The position numbers were made by a program, and so were the translations under genes. The notes under the pieces were generated by a model. It was not told where the DNA came from and made no database searches. It saw only the letters and a program-made list of their open reading frames with translations. A stretch of 14,178 bases of DNA. Source: 39-52-133 sp036523795 (lineage in GTDB: Bacteria; Pseudomonadota; Gammaproteobacteria; Burkholderiales; Gallionellaceae). Where the stretch lies: the NCBI GenBank assembly GCA_036523795.1, contig DATDDN010000147.1, forward strand, positions 1 to 14,178. The letters are read 5' to 3'. How positions within the stretch are numbered: the first letter of the stretch is position 1; each line of letters opens with the position of its first letter. Positions 6,612 to 13,339 of this stretch are shown one piece after another.

Positions 6612-6615
6612 TAGC

Positions 6616-6924
6616 ATGCAAATCAATGTGGATACCACAGGCAATACCGTTACCATCTACCTGAATGGGCGCTTCAACTTTGATTCGCACCGTGAATTCA
6701 GAAATGCATATGACCCGCACCTGGGGAATGGTGCCGTCGCAAATATCGAAATTGACCTGTCCAATGTGGAATATCTCGACAGCTCTGCGCTCGGCATGTT
6801 GCTGATGTTGCGCGAGCGCTCGCAGGCCGCCAACAAGAAGCTGGCCCTCAGCAAGCCCAGCCAGAACGTGGCGCAGATCCTCGATATCGCCAACTTCGCC
6901 AAGCTGTTTGAAATCAGACCCTGA
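6616..6924 (+). CDS. STAS-domain anti-sigma factor antagonist (HsbA/CrsA/RsbV-like)
   Basis: A 102-residue single STAS domain. It opens with beta strands (MQINVDTTGNTVTIYLNGRF) and carries the phosphorylation loop NVEYLDSSALGMLL. By comparison with RsbV/SpoIIAA, S56 right after D55 should be the phospho-acceptor. It ends in the helix FAKLFEI. In this family the unphosphorylated form binds and sequesters an anti-sigma factor or other partner; kinase and phosphatase activities set its state. It overlaps or abuts the next gene, whose product contains both a PP2C phosphatase and an HATPase kinase-like domain, matching the HsbA-HsbR pair of Pseudomonas and CrsA-CrsR of Shewanella. The partner sigma or anti-sigma factor is not in the window. 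Confidence 0.93.
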   Translation: MQINVDTTGNTVTIYLNGRFNFDSHREFRNAYDPHLGNGAVANIEIDLSNVEYLDSSALGMLLMLRERSQAANKKLALSKPSQNVAQILDIANFAKLFEIRP

Positions 6925-6937
6925 ATTTCCCTGCAGC

Positions 6938-8722
6938 GTGCCTGAACAGAACGTGACAGAGGCAATCCGCATTCTGGTTGTGGACGATGAGCCATTCAAC
7001 CAGGCCTTGCTGGAGGACATGCTCAGAGACATGGGGCACGAAGTCCTGCTTGCCTCCAGTGGTGAAGAGGGGCTTGCCCTGTTCCGCGACCGGCAGCCCG
7101 AACTGGTGCTGATGGACGTGATGATGCCGGGCATGAGCGGCTTCGATACGGTGCGCGCCATGCGTCGCGCTGCGAACATGTGGATCCCCATCATTTTCAT
7201 CACCTCCCTGCAGGAGGTGGACGACATGGTGCAGGGCATCCAGTCCGGTGGTGATGATTACCTGCTCAAGCCGCTGAACTTCGAGTTGCTGCGAGCCAAG
7301 ATCGATGCACTGAATGCGCATCGCCTGCTGGAAAAAAAACTTTCCGAACACAACCGCGAGCTACTCGACTACCGTGCCAAGGCGGTGGATGAGAGTAGGG
7401 TTGCCCAGGAGTTCATCCGCAAGGTCACCGCGCTTGAGACCACACATGACCGAGACGTTCAGTTCCATCTGCATCCGGCAGAGAATTACAGCGGCGACCT
7501 GATAGCCTTCGGGCGCACGCCCTCTGGCCAGCTGCACGTCATGCTGGCAGACAGCACCGGGCATGGCCTGGCTGCCGCGCTGAACGTGCTCCCCATATTG
7601 CAGCCGTTCTACGCGATGACGTCCAAGGGCTTCAGCGTAGGCAAGATCGCTGCTGAGATCAATCGCACGCTCAAGGAATACCTGCCGCAACACCGTTTTG
7701 TGGCCGCGATCATTGCTGCCGTGGATCGTGAAAGTCGCATGGTGCAGGTTTGGAATGGCGGCATGCCGCCGGCCGTGCTGCTGAACCCCTCCGGCCAGGT
7801 TGCCAGTGAATTTGCCTCGCGCCATCTGCCGCTGGGCATCCTGGAGCAGAATGAATTTGACGCGGATATCGAGCAGTTTTTCTATGGCGTGCATGACAGC
7901 CAGCTGTTCCTGTGCTCGGATGGTGCAGTGGATACGGTTGCCCCGGAAGCCGACATGCTGGGCGGCATGCAGGTATTGCTGAACGCCGCGCGCGATGTGT
8001 ATCCGCGGAACAGGCTGCATCAGATCCTGCATGTGGTGAACCAGAAGCTGCTGGGCCGCGCCGCGCTGGATGATATTGCCCTGATGATGGTGAAGTGCCC
8101 CGGCGAGTCCGCAGAGGCATCGGACACCATGAAGTTGAAGGCGCTTGCCGGCGGTGCTTCCGCAGGTCGGCAACAGCGCGGGTCGATTCCCCTGCCGCTG
8201 CATGCAGAAACCAATGACTGGCAACTGCAGCTGAGGCTAGGTGCAACACAATTGCGCAAGGCAGACGTCATTCCGGTGCTGTTGCTGATCGTCAACAACC
8301 TCGAGACTCAAGTGACACAAGTTTCATCCAGTCTGTTTGTCACGGTGTCTGAGCTGTTCAACAATGCCCTGGATCACGGCATATTACAGCTCGATTCCAC
8401 GCTGAAGCAGGACACCACGGCCGGCATGGAGCGGTATTTTGAGGAACGGGCGGCTCGCCTGAAGACGCTCGACCAGGGGGAAATCAACATTGGCCTGGAA
8501 AAATTCAGCGTAGCCGGCAGCGAATTTCTGAAAGTCACTTTCCGGGACAGTGGGCAAGGGTTTGACCACGAATCGCGCTTGCGTGATTACGCAGACGAGG
8601 AGCATGCGTTGCCTCATGGTCGCGGCATCGCTCTGATGAAAAACCTGTGCTACTCATTGCGTTACCTGGGCAAGGGCAACGAAGTTGAGGCAGTACTGCT
8701 GCTGGAAGAGGCGGCTGCCTGA
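6938..8722 (+). CDS. REC-PP2C-HATPase response regulator, partner-switch phosphatase/kinase (HsbR/CrsR-like)
   Basis: About 594 residues. The start is uncertain: GTG 6938, GTG 6953 or TTG 6908 (the last overlaps the STAS gene); none has a strong Shine-Dalgarno. Numbering from 6938: the receiver domain (about 10-125) has D16/D17, phospho-acceptor D60 (MDVMMP), T89 and K111. A coiled-coil linker follows (about 125-165). The SpoIIE-like PP2C phosphatase (about 170-390) has metal ligands D187 (SGDLI), D205 with GHG (208-210), D328 (CSDG) and D378-D379. The RsbW-like HATPase domain (about 430-590) has N-box ELFNNALDHG (472-481), DSGQGF (537-542) and GRGIAL (561-566). All catalytic residues look intact, so one protein could both dephosphorylate and phosphorylate the STAS protein, switched by receiver phosphorylation, as described for HsbR and CrsR. 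Its cognate kinase is not adjacent; the one at 4567 is a possibility only. Confidence 0.92.
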   Translation: MPEQNVTEAIRILVVDDEPFNQALLEDMLRDMGHEVLLASSGEEGLALFRDRQPELVLMDVMMPGMSGFDTVRAMRRAANMWIPIIFITSLQEVDDMVQGIQSGGDDYLLKPLNFELLRAKIDALNAHRLLEKKLSEHNRELLDYRAKAVDESRVAQEFIRKVTALETTHDRDVQFHLHPAENYSGDLIAFGRTPSGQLHVMLADSTGHGLAAALNVLPILQPFYAMTSKGFSVGKIAAEINRTLKEYLPQHRFVAAIIAAVDRESRMVQVWNGGMPPAVLLNPSGQVASEFASRHLPLGILEQNEFDADIEQFFYGVHDSQLFLCSDGAVDTVAPEADMLGGMQVLLNAARDVYPRNRLHQILHVVNQKLLGRAALDDIALMMVKCPGESAEASDTMKLKALAGGASAGRQQRGSIPLPLHAETNDWQLQLRLGATQLRKADVIPVLLLIVNNLETQVTQVSSSLFVTVSELFNNALDHGILQLDSTLKQDTTAGMERYFEERAARLKTLDQGEINIGLEKFSVAGSEFLKVTFRDSGQGFDHESRLRDYADEEHALPHGRGIALMKNLCYSLRYLGKGNEVEAVLLLEEAAA

Positions 8723-8743
8723 AGTCTGTCTCGTCACACGGGC

Positions 8744-8773
8744 AAAAAAACAGGGCCGGTAATTCCGGCCCTG
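8744..8773 (-). terminator. Intrinsic terminator of the FadL-family gene
   Basis: A perfect 9-bp stem CAGGGCCGG (8751-8759) / CCGGCCCTG (8765-8773) with a 5-base loop is followed, on the minus strand, by seven T (8750-8744). It sits 22 bases past the stop of the minus-strand gene. On the plus strand the same hairpin lacks a T-run, so it would be a weaker stop for the partner-switch operon. Confidence 0.88.
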
Positions 8774-8795
8774 TCTTCTGGTCTGGCAGGCGTGG

Positions 8796-10130
8796 TCAGA
8801 AGCGGTAGCTGTACATGAACTGCCCGTTGACCTGGCTGTGGCTGACGGATTGCCCCATGGCGTTGGTGGCTTCCACCTTGGGTGCGTAGGACAGCGCAAA
8901 GTCCACGGCGGAGGCTTTGCGGAACGCATAGCCAAAACCAACGGTGAGATGGTTCTTTTCAATCGCCGGGAACAGTGCATTCATGTAGTAATCCGGCACC
9001 GGATTGTTCGACAGGTTCAGCCCGGCACGCAGCGTCAGCGCCGGGGTGGTCTTGTAGCTGACGCCCAGCATGACGACGTTCTGGTCTTCCCAGTTCTGCG
9101 GGAACGCGATGTTGAGGTCACTGCCCGATGCGCCGTCGATAAAGGTCATCTGGAAACTCTGCATGACATTCTTCCATCCGATGCGCTTGTAATCCGCAGC
9201 CAGCATCAACTGCTCACTAGCCTGGAAGGCTACGCCCAGGCCATAGGTGTCCGGCCACTGGAAATTCTTGATGGTCATGGTGCCATTCATCACAGCGGTG
9301 GTGCCACCAGCCTTGATTATGCTCAGGGAGGCATCGGTGGCTTCCATGTCGCTCAGCCTTGTGCGGCTGTGATAGGTACCACCGACGGAAAGACGTGAGC
9401 TCAGCTTGTAGGTGAAGCCGATCTTGCCCGCATATCCGGCGGCCTTTGCCTTGCCGCTGAAGCGATTGTTGTCGGAAAAATCTATGTAGGCGACATCGCC
9501 CGCTGCCATGCCACCCAACGCACCAGCCATTGCGCCGGAAAAGCTCACCAGGCCAAGGCCCTGCATGGCGCCGATCTGGGTGGTCTCCAGCGGCATCTGC
9601 ATGTCCATCTGTGCCCACACGATATCGAAGGTGCCGCCGACACTGAAATTCGGGCTGACGTCCATTGCCACGGGAAACAGTACGCGGCCTACGCCCAGCT
9701 CGCTGCGGGCGGTCCGGCCAGAACCGGCACTCATGAATGAAGTGCCGTCGTATTCCGTGCCCATGCCTCCCTGGCCATAGATGCCAATCCCATAGGTCCA
9801 GCTGTTTTTCTTGCTGACCCAGCCAAAGGCAGGGGAGTAGAACTTGTCAGCAAGCGATTTCGCATTCATGCCGCCATAACTGGTTTCGACGTTGGGTCCG
9901 AGATAGCCGGCGGCCAGATCCAGGCGGCTGCTGTTCCTGGGCATCAATGCCAGCGTGGCGGGATTGTTCATCATGGCGGCGGTGCCGTTGTCATAGGCAA
10001 AGGATGTTCCGCCCAAGGCGGTGGCAACCGGGCCGTAGCCTTCCATATCCATGCCGTTGGTGGCAAAGACCAGTGCAGGGTTGATGCAGCCGGCGCAGGT
10101 GAGCGCGGCACATAGTGCTTTCAATTTCAT
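8796..10130 (-). CDS. FadL/OmpP1/TodX-family outer-membrane transporter of hydrophobic compounds
   Basis: 444 residues with a signal peptide (MKLKALCAALTCAGCINPALVFA), the mature chain starting near TNGMDMEGYG. The early NGM, AYDNGTAAMMNNPATLALM (the NPA segment of FadL hatch domains), a Gly-rich barrel with alternating pattern, and a final MYSYRF with terminal Phe are all typical of FadL-family porins. They carry long-chain fatty acids or aromatic and other hydrophobic molecules across the outer membrane by lateral diffusion; the substrate here is unknown. AGGGAG lies about 12 bases before the ATG. It lies downstream of the ycgR-like gene on the same strand, 307 bases away, with its own candidate promoter and its own terminator, so it is probably a separate unit. 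Confidence 0.92.
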   Translation of the reverse strand: MKLKALCAALTCAGCINPALVFATNGMDMEGYGPVATALGGTSFAYDNGTAAMMNNPATLALMPRNSSRLDLAAGYLGPNVETSYGGMNAKSLADKFYSPAFGWVSKKNSWTYGIGIYGQGGMGTEYDGTSFMSAGSGRTARSELGVGRVLFPVAMDVSPNFSVGGTFDIVWAQMDMQMPLETTQIGAMQGLGLVSFSGAMAGALGGMAAGDVAYIDFSDNNRFSGKAKAAGYAGKIGFTYKLSSRLSVGGTYHSRTRLSDMEATDASLSIIKAGGTTAVMNGTMTIKNFQWPDTYGLGVAFQASEQLMLAADYKRIGWKNVMQSFQMTFIDGASGSDLNIAFPQNWEDQNVVMLGVSYKTTPALTLRAGLNLSNNPVPDYYMNALFPAIEKNHLTVGFGYAFRKASAVDFALSYAPKVEATNAMGQSVSHSQVNGQFMYSYRF

Positions 10131-10150
10131 GACAATTCTTTCTCCCTGAG

Positions 10151-10176
10151 CAATGACTCAGTCGTTGGTTTTTTTT
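10151..10176 (+). terminator. Terminator-like hairpin in the FadL leader (plus strand)
   Basis: CAATGAC (10151-10157) pairs with GTCGTTG (10161-10167), seven pairs including one T-G, with a 3-base loop, followed after one G by eight T (10169-10176). On the plus strand this resembles a short intrinsic terminator for transcription antisense to the FadL gene. On the minus strand it would be a leader hairpin just ahead of the FadL Shine-Dalgarno. Confidence 0.28.
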
Positions 10177-10245
10177 ATGTGGTTGGGGTTGTGAAGTGCG
10201 ACAGACAGGGGTGTAGCCGTGGTGTAGCAAGACTTCGTGTATTTA

Positions 10246-10273
10246 AGAATACCGTAATTTATTTATTTTCCAA
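10246..10273 (-). promoter_or_regulatory. Candidate sigma-70 promoter of the FadL-family gene
   Basis: On the minus strand TTGGAA (10273-10268) and TATTCT (10251-10246), each four of six to consensus, are 16 bases apart in an AT-rich setting. A Fur-box-like sequence (10271-10289) touches the -35 element. Confidence 0.35.
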
Positions 10274-10421
10274 AATGATAATCGCCATTAGTTGCCTAAT
10301 GGCCACACGTTGCCGATGGTTGCGGGTTTGGGCGCGGTGTGCTTGCGCGCACGTTTCTCTGGAGTGCGGAGCAGATCCGTTGTTTGTCGTCAGGGGCGTG
10401 AGGTCGTGTGTGGCAGGCCGC

Positions 10422-10448
10422 TTGAGCGGGATGCCGCTCAGATTTTTT
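10422..10448 (+). terminator. Orphan plus-strand terminator-like hairpin over the ycgR stop codon
   Basis: GAGCGG (10424-10429) pairs with CCGCTC (10434-10439) with a 4-base loop. One A-T and one G-T pair extend the stem, and six T follow (10443-10448) on the plus strand. The ycgR gene runs the other way, so this does not end it; on the minus strand the hairpin is preceded, not followed, by the homopolymer. It may end an unannotated plus-strand transcript or block antisense transcription into ycgR. Confidence 0.42.
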
Positions 10449-11208
10449 GCTGGGCGGTAGCAGTCACATTGTGCTGCATCTGAGCGATGTAGCGTTGCAG
10501 CAACATGCTCATCTGTCCGTTGAGGTTCATGAATTCGCAGCCGGCATGCCGTGTGGCAAGGCCCTGCTTGTCGGCGAGCTCAAATACGTTCCTGACCTGG
10601 ATGGTGACCTTCAGGATTCCAATGCCTGGAAGCTCTATGCGGCAATCCGGATAGATTTGCCCTTCTTCCAGGTGCACCGTGTGTTCCTCGCATACCAGGG
10701 CAACACCGCCTACGCTGATGTCCATGATGGTGACCTCACCTGCGGCCGCAGTTTCATGCCCTTGCACGGGAACAACACACTTCAGCGGCGCGGCATCCGG
10801 CGGAATGGCCAGACGGAAATAATCGCGCCGCTGCAGACGCAGCAGTTTTCCTGGAACTGGCATATGGAACGCCGGCTTGTCCGCATGGGTGGCGAGGCGA
10901 ATATGACCGCCTTCGAACTGAATCTTGGCTTGCTGGTGCAGGGAGACCAGTACCAGGTCGCGGCTGTTGAGCAAGGGTCTATTGAATGACTCATCCGGCC
11001 CGGCATCCAGCCATACGCCTTCCGCATCCACGCCCACTATCCTGGTCTGGATGAATTGCTTGCCGCGATCAAAGTACAGGATTGCGCGGCTCTTCTCCTG
11101 TGCGGCCTCATGCAGGATGCGCCGGATTTCAGTCCCGGATGCGATCAGGAATTTCTGTTCCTCATCGCCGTAAAACTTCTCGATCGTCAATGGTGCTTCT
11201 TTGGGCAT
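10438..11208 (-). CDS. ycgR: YcgR-type flagellar brake protein with PilZ c-di-GMP-binding domain
   Basis: 256 residues. The N-terminal half (about 8-118) is the YcgR-N beta domain. The C-terminal half is a PilZ domain with both c-di-GMP signatures: the RxxxR motif as R128-D-Y-F-R132 (LQRRDYFRLAIP) and DxSxxG as D163-I-S165-V-G-G168. Length and two-domain layout match E. coli YcgR (about 244 residues), which binds c-di-GMP and slows the flagellar motor by contacting stator or switch proteins. The ATG at 11208 lacks a clear Shine-Dalgarno, but no better start is seen. A perfect sigma-28 -10 octamer lies about 58 bases upstream, consistent with a late flagellar gene. No other flagellar gene is in the window, so its role as a motility brake is inferred from the family. 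Confidence 0.9.
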   Translation of the reverse strand: MPKEAPLTIEKFYGDEEQKFLIASGTEIRRILHEAAQEKSRAILYFDRGKQFIQTRIVGVDAEGVWLDAGPDESFNRPLLNSRDLVLVSLHQQAKIQFEGGHIRLATHADKPAFHMPVPGKLLRLQRRDYFRLAIPPDAAPLKCVVPVQGHETAAAGEVTIMDISVGGVALVCEEHTVHLEEGQIYPDCRIELPGIGILKVTIQVRNVFELADKQGLATRHAGCEFMNLNGQMSMLLQRYIAQMQHNVTATAQQKI

Positions 11209-11265
11209 GGTGGCGTGATGCGGTCACTTTTTTACCAGCAGATTCTAACCCGATTGACGGTGATT

Positions 11266-11273
11266 TTATCGGC
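11266..11273 (-). promoter_or_regulatory. Sigma-28 (FliA) -10-like element upstream of ycgR
   Basis: The minus strand reads GCCGATAA, a full match to the flagellar sigma-28 -10 consensus, about 58 bases ahead of the ycgR ATG. The expected TAAA 15 bases upstream is not there (AGCC instead), so the element is only half supported. E. coli ycgR is a class 3, FliA-dependent gene. A second possible -10 for sigma-70, TAGAAT, lies at 11247-11242. Confidence 0.38.
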
Positions 11274-11609
11274 CTTGGGCGCGAGCCAGGCTGGAACGGC
11301 GCCTCGGGGCAAGCGAAAGGCGGCACCCGGGGAAACAGGGGGCTGGCTGAGGCGATGGGTTGCTGGCGGGATGCCATGCAGCTGATATGCGCCTGGCTTG
11401 GCCTCCTGGCGCGGACTGCCTCTGGGGGCATTGTGTATAACATTGTATCTATGGTGTAAATTCTGGCTGCTGCGGATCTTGGGCACGGGGTGGCTGTTCC
11501 TGCAATTAATGATTCAGGCAGCGGAAGCATGATGCCCTTATACCTAAAATGGGAATTCACGTCCGTGTGCGGCTGCCGGAAATTGCGCCAGCGGGCGGCA
11601 CGAATGGGG

Positions 11610-11615
11610 TAAAAT
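11610..11615 (+). promoter_or_regulatory. Candidate -10 element of the his operon
   Basis: TAAAAT in the context GGGGTAAAATGG lies 27 bases before the hisC ATG. The nearest TTG-type -35 (TTGCGC, 11583-11588) is 21 bases away, too far for a standard promoter, so only the -10 is proposed. Confidence 0.3.
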
Positions 11616-11642
11616 GGCCGTGTTTCCTCTGTACACTCAACT

Positions 11643-12737
11643 ATGTCTTCCGCAAGTAATTCGCTTACGCCAGAGCGCCTGTTGCGACAGGAAATCCTGG
11701 CACTGCATGCCTACCACGTGCAACCCAGCCCCGGCATGCTCAAGCTGGATGCGATGGAAAACCCCTATCCCTTGCCTGAAACCCTGCGCGCCAGCATCGC
11801 CCAGCGCGTGGCCGCTGCCGAAATCAACCGCTATCCCGACGCCGCGGCACACGAGCTGAAGGCGTTGATCAGGCAGGTCAGCGGCGTGCCGGATGGCATG
11901 GACGTCCTGCTCGGCAACGGCTCCGACGAAATCATCCAGATCCTCGCTATGGCGGTGGCCAAGCCGGGTGCGACCCTGTTGAGTGTCGAGCCTTCATTTG
12001 TGATGTACAAAATGATCGCTGCCTTTACCGGCATGAAGTACGCGGGCGTGCCACTGACCGACGATTTCACCATCGACCTGCCGATCATGCTGGATGCCAT
12101 CGAGCGCCACCAGCCTGCGCTGGTCTTCCTGGCTTACCCAAACAATCCAACAGGCAATCTGTTCGATGCTGCGGCGGTCTCCGAAATCATCAAGGCAGCG
12201 CCAGGACTGGTAGTGGTGGACGAAGCCTACTACGCCTTTGCCCGCGACAGCTTCCTGCCGCACCTGGCGCGTTACCCGAATCTGCTGGTGATGCGCACCT
12301 TCTCCAAGCTGGGCATGGCCGGTCTGCGCCTGGGCTTCCTGGCCGGTAGCCCGGCCTGGCTGGGCCAGCTGGAAAAATTGCGTCTGCCGTATAATGTGGG
12401 CGTACTGCCGCAGGTGGTGGCGAGCGCGCTGTTGCAGCACCATGACGTCCTTCTGCAGCAGGCGGCGCAGATCAGGGAAGATCGCGCCTGGCTGTTCGAG
12501 CGCCTGGTCGGCACCGTGGACGTGCATGCCTACCCCAGCGAGGCGAACTTCATCTTGTTTCAACTGCCCCGGGCTGGTAAGGTGTTTGACGGCCTCAAGC
12601 AGCGCGGCGTGCTGATCAAGAATCTGGATGGCGGTCATCCGGCATTGGCCGATTGCCTGCGTGTGACCGTAGGCACTGCCGAACAAAATGAACAATTCAT
12701 CCGGGCTCTGCAGGAAAGCATTCATCAATACTCTTAG
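11643..12737 (+). CDS. hisC: Histidinol-phosphate aminotransferase HisC
   Basis: 364 residues; a PLP-dependent fold-type I aminotransferase that converts imidazole acetol phosphate and glutamate to histidinol phosphate and 2-oxoglutarate. Visible signatures: substrate-side KLDAMENPYPLP (34-45), GNGSDEII (91-98), YPNNPTG (165-171, cofactor-binding Asn), VVDEAYYAF (191-199, D193 and Y196 on PLP), and SKLGMAGLRLGF with Schiff-base Lys K222 and phosphate-binding R229. Full length with no damage. The ATG at 11643 has no obvious Shine-Dalgarno. It opens a plus-strand his cluster; its stop codon overlaps the ribosome binding site of hisB. hisG and hisD, which often precede hisC in betaproteobacteria, are not upstream here. 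Confidence 0.97.
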   Translation: MSSASNSLTPERLLRQEILALHAYHVQPSPGMLKLDAMENPYPLPETLRASIAQRVAAAEINRYPDAAAHELKALIRQVSGVPDGMDVLLGNGSDEIIQILAMAVAKPGATLLSVEPSFVMYKMIAAFTGMKYAGVPLTDDFTIDLPIMLDAIERHQPALVFLAYPNNPTGNLFDAAAVSEIIKAAPGLVVVDEAYYAFARDSFLPHLARYPNLLVMRTFSKLGMAGLRLGFLAGSPAWLGQLEKLRLPYNVGVLPQVVASALLQHHDVLLQQAAQIREDRAWLFERLVGTVDVHAYPSEANFILFQLPRAGKVFDGLKQRGVLIKNLDGGHPALADCLRVTVGTAEQNEQFIRALQESIHQYS

Positions 12738-12745
12738 GAATACTC

Positions 12746-13333
12746 ATGCGTAACGCGCAGATTACCCGGAATACGCTGGAAACCCAGATTTCCATTTCCC
12801 TGAATCTGGACGGGACCGGCAAGGCCTCGTTCAAGACCGGCGTGCATTTTCTCGACCACATGCTGGACCAGATTGCACGCCACGGCCTGCTCGATCTCAG
12901 CATCGAGGCCAAGGGCGACCTGCACATCGACGCACACCACACCGTGGAAGACATCGGCATTACCCTGGGCCAGGCATTCAACCAGGCCATAGGCGACAAG
13001 AGAGGCCTGCGCCGCTACGGCCACGCCTATGTGCCGCTGGATGAGGCCCTGTCGCGCGTAGTGCTGGACATCTCCGGCCGCCCCGGCCTGGTGTTCAACG
13101 TCGACTTCGCGCGCGCCACCATCGGCGAATTCGATGTCGACCTGATCCATGAATTCTTCCAGGGCTTCGTCAACCATGCCCTGGTGACCCTGCACATCGA
13201 TTGCCTGGCCGGCAGCAATGCCCACCACCAGGCGGAAACCGTATTCAAGGCATTCGGCCGTGCCCTGCGCATGGCGCTGGAGCACGATCCGCGCATGAGC
13301 GGCGTGGTGCCTTCGACCAAGGGCAGCCTCTGA
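12746..13333 (+). CDS. hisB: Imidazoleglycerol-phosphate dehydratase HisB
   Basis: 195 residues, the monofunctional dehydratase size, without the phosphatase domain fused in enterobacterial HisB. The metal-binding His-rich motifs are all present: HFLDHML (34-40), DAHHTVED (63-70), HEFF (135-138) and NAHHQAE (158-164), with the C-terminal STKGSL common in the family. The enzyme dehydrates imidazole glycerol phosphate to imidazole acetol phosphate, the substrate of HisC. AGGA (12736-12739), which overlaps the hisC stop, lies 6 bases before the ATG, so translation is probably coupled. The next gene begins after 6 bases. Confidence 0.98.
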   Translation: MRNAQITRNTLETQISISLNLDGTGKASFKTGVHFLDHMLDQIARHGLLDLSIEAKGDLHIDAHHTVEDIGITLGQAFNQAIGDKRGLRRYGHAYVPLDEALSRVVLDISGRPGLVFNVDFARATIGEFDVDLIHEFFQGFVNHALVTLHIDCLAGSNAHHQAETVFKAFGRALRMALEHDPRMSGVVPSTKGSL

Positions 13334-13339
13334 TCAATC

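Larger units (their letters stand above)
6299..6615. other. Divergent intergenic region with promoters and a leader
   Basis: No convincing gene is present. The frame open from 6391 into the STAS gene is an accidental upstream extension: its product before residue 76 has no domain character, and a good Shine-Dalgarno sequence serves the internal ATG at 6616. The region holds a clear sigma-70-like promoter on the plus strand (6439-6467), a weak one on the minus strand (6350-6378), a hairpin GGCAAG (6534-6539) / CTTGCC (6552-6557), and an AT-rich tract (6577-6600) just before the STAS ribosome binding site. Confidence 0.6.
10131..10437. other. Gap between ycgR and the FadL gene: promoter, hairpins, no gene
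   Basis: No protein-coding gene is convincing; short open frames here lack any domain character. On the minus strand a sigma-70-like promoter (10273-10246) should drive the FadL gene with a leader of about 108 bases. Two hairpins with T-runs on the plus strand (10151-10176 and 10422-10448) have no known upstream gene to terminate. The middle (10235-10290) is markedly AT-rich compared with the flanks. Confidence 0.55.
11209..11642. other. Divergent gap between ycgR and hisC without a gene
   Basis: 434 bases with open frames on both strands, but all translate to low-complexity, domain-free sequence and overlap the ycgR start, so I call no gene. It contains the sigma-28-like element for ycgR (11266-11273) and an AT-rich island at 11430-11462 (ATTGTGTATAACATTG) that may be a promoter with no clear -35. 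A -10-like TAAAAT (11610-11615) lies close to hisC. I found no T-box, leader-peptide His run or attenuator. Confidence 0.5.

Noticed and set aside
6391..6615. Longer STAS protein starting at 6391
   Set aside because: The first 75 residues are non-domain sequence across a promoter; a strong Shine-Dalgarno serves ATG 6616.
7361..8224. Long antisense open frame (287 codons) opposite the REC-PP2C-HATPase gene
   Set aside because: His/Gln/Arg-rich composition typical of the reverse frame of a GC-rich gene, no domain, fully inside a secure gene. The same applies to 2318-3067 and 11994-12728 on the minus strand.
612..8722. Genomic island inserted at the tRNA
   Set aside because: No integrase, no repeat of the tRNA 3' end, no clear compositional break; a terminator follows the tRNA in normal fashion.
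8751..8773. Bidirectional terminator serving both the partner-switch operon and the FadL gene equally
   Set aside because: Only the minus strand has a T-run after the stem; the plus strand continues TCTTCTGG, so efficient plus-strand termination is doubtful.
11162..11560. Minus-strand frame of 132 codons upstream of ycgR
   Set aside because: Pro/Arg/Ser-rich without secondary-structure pattern, overlaps the ycgR start out of frame, and has no ribosome binding site.
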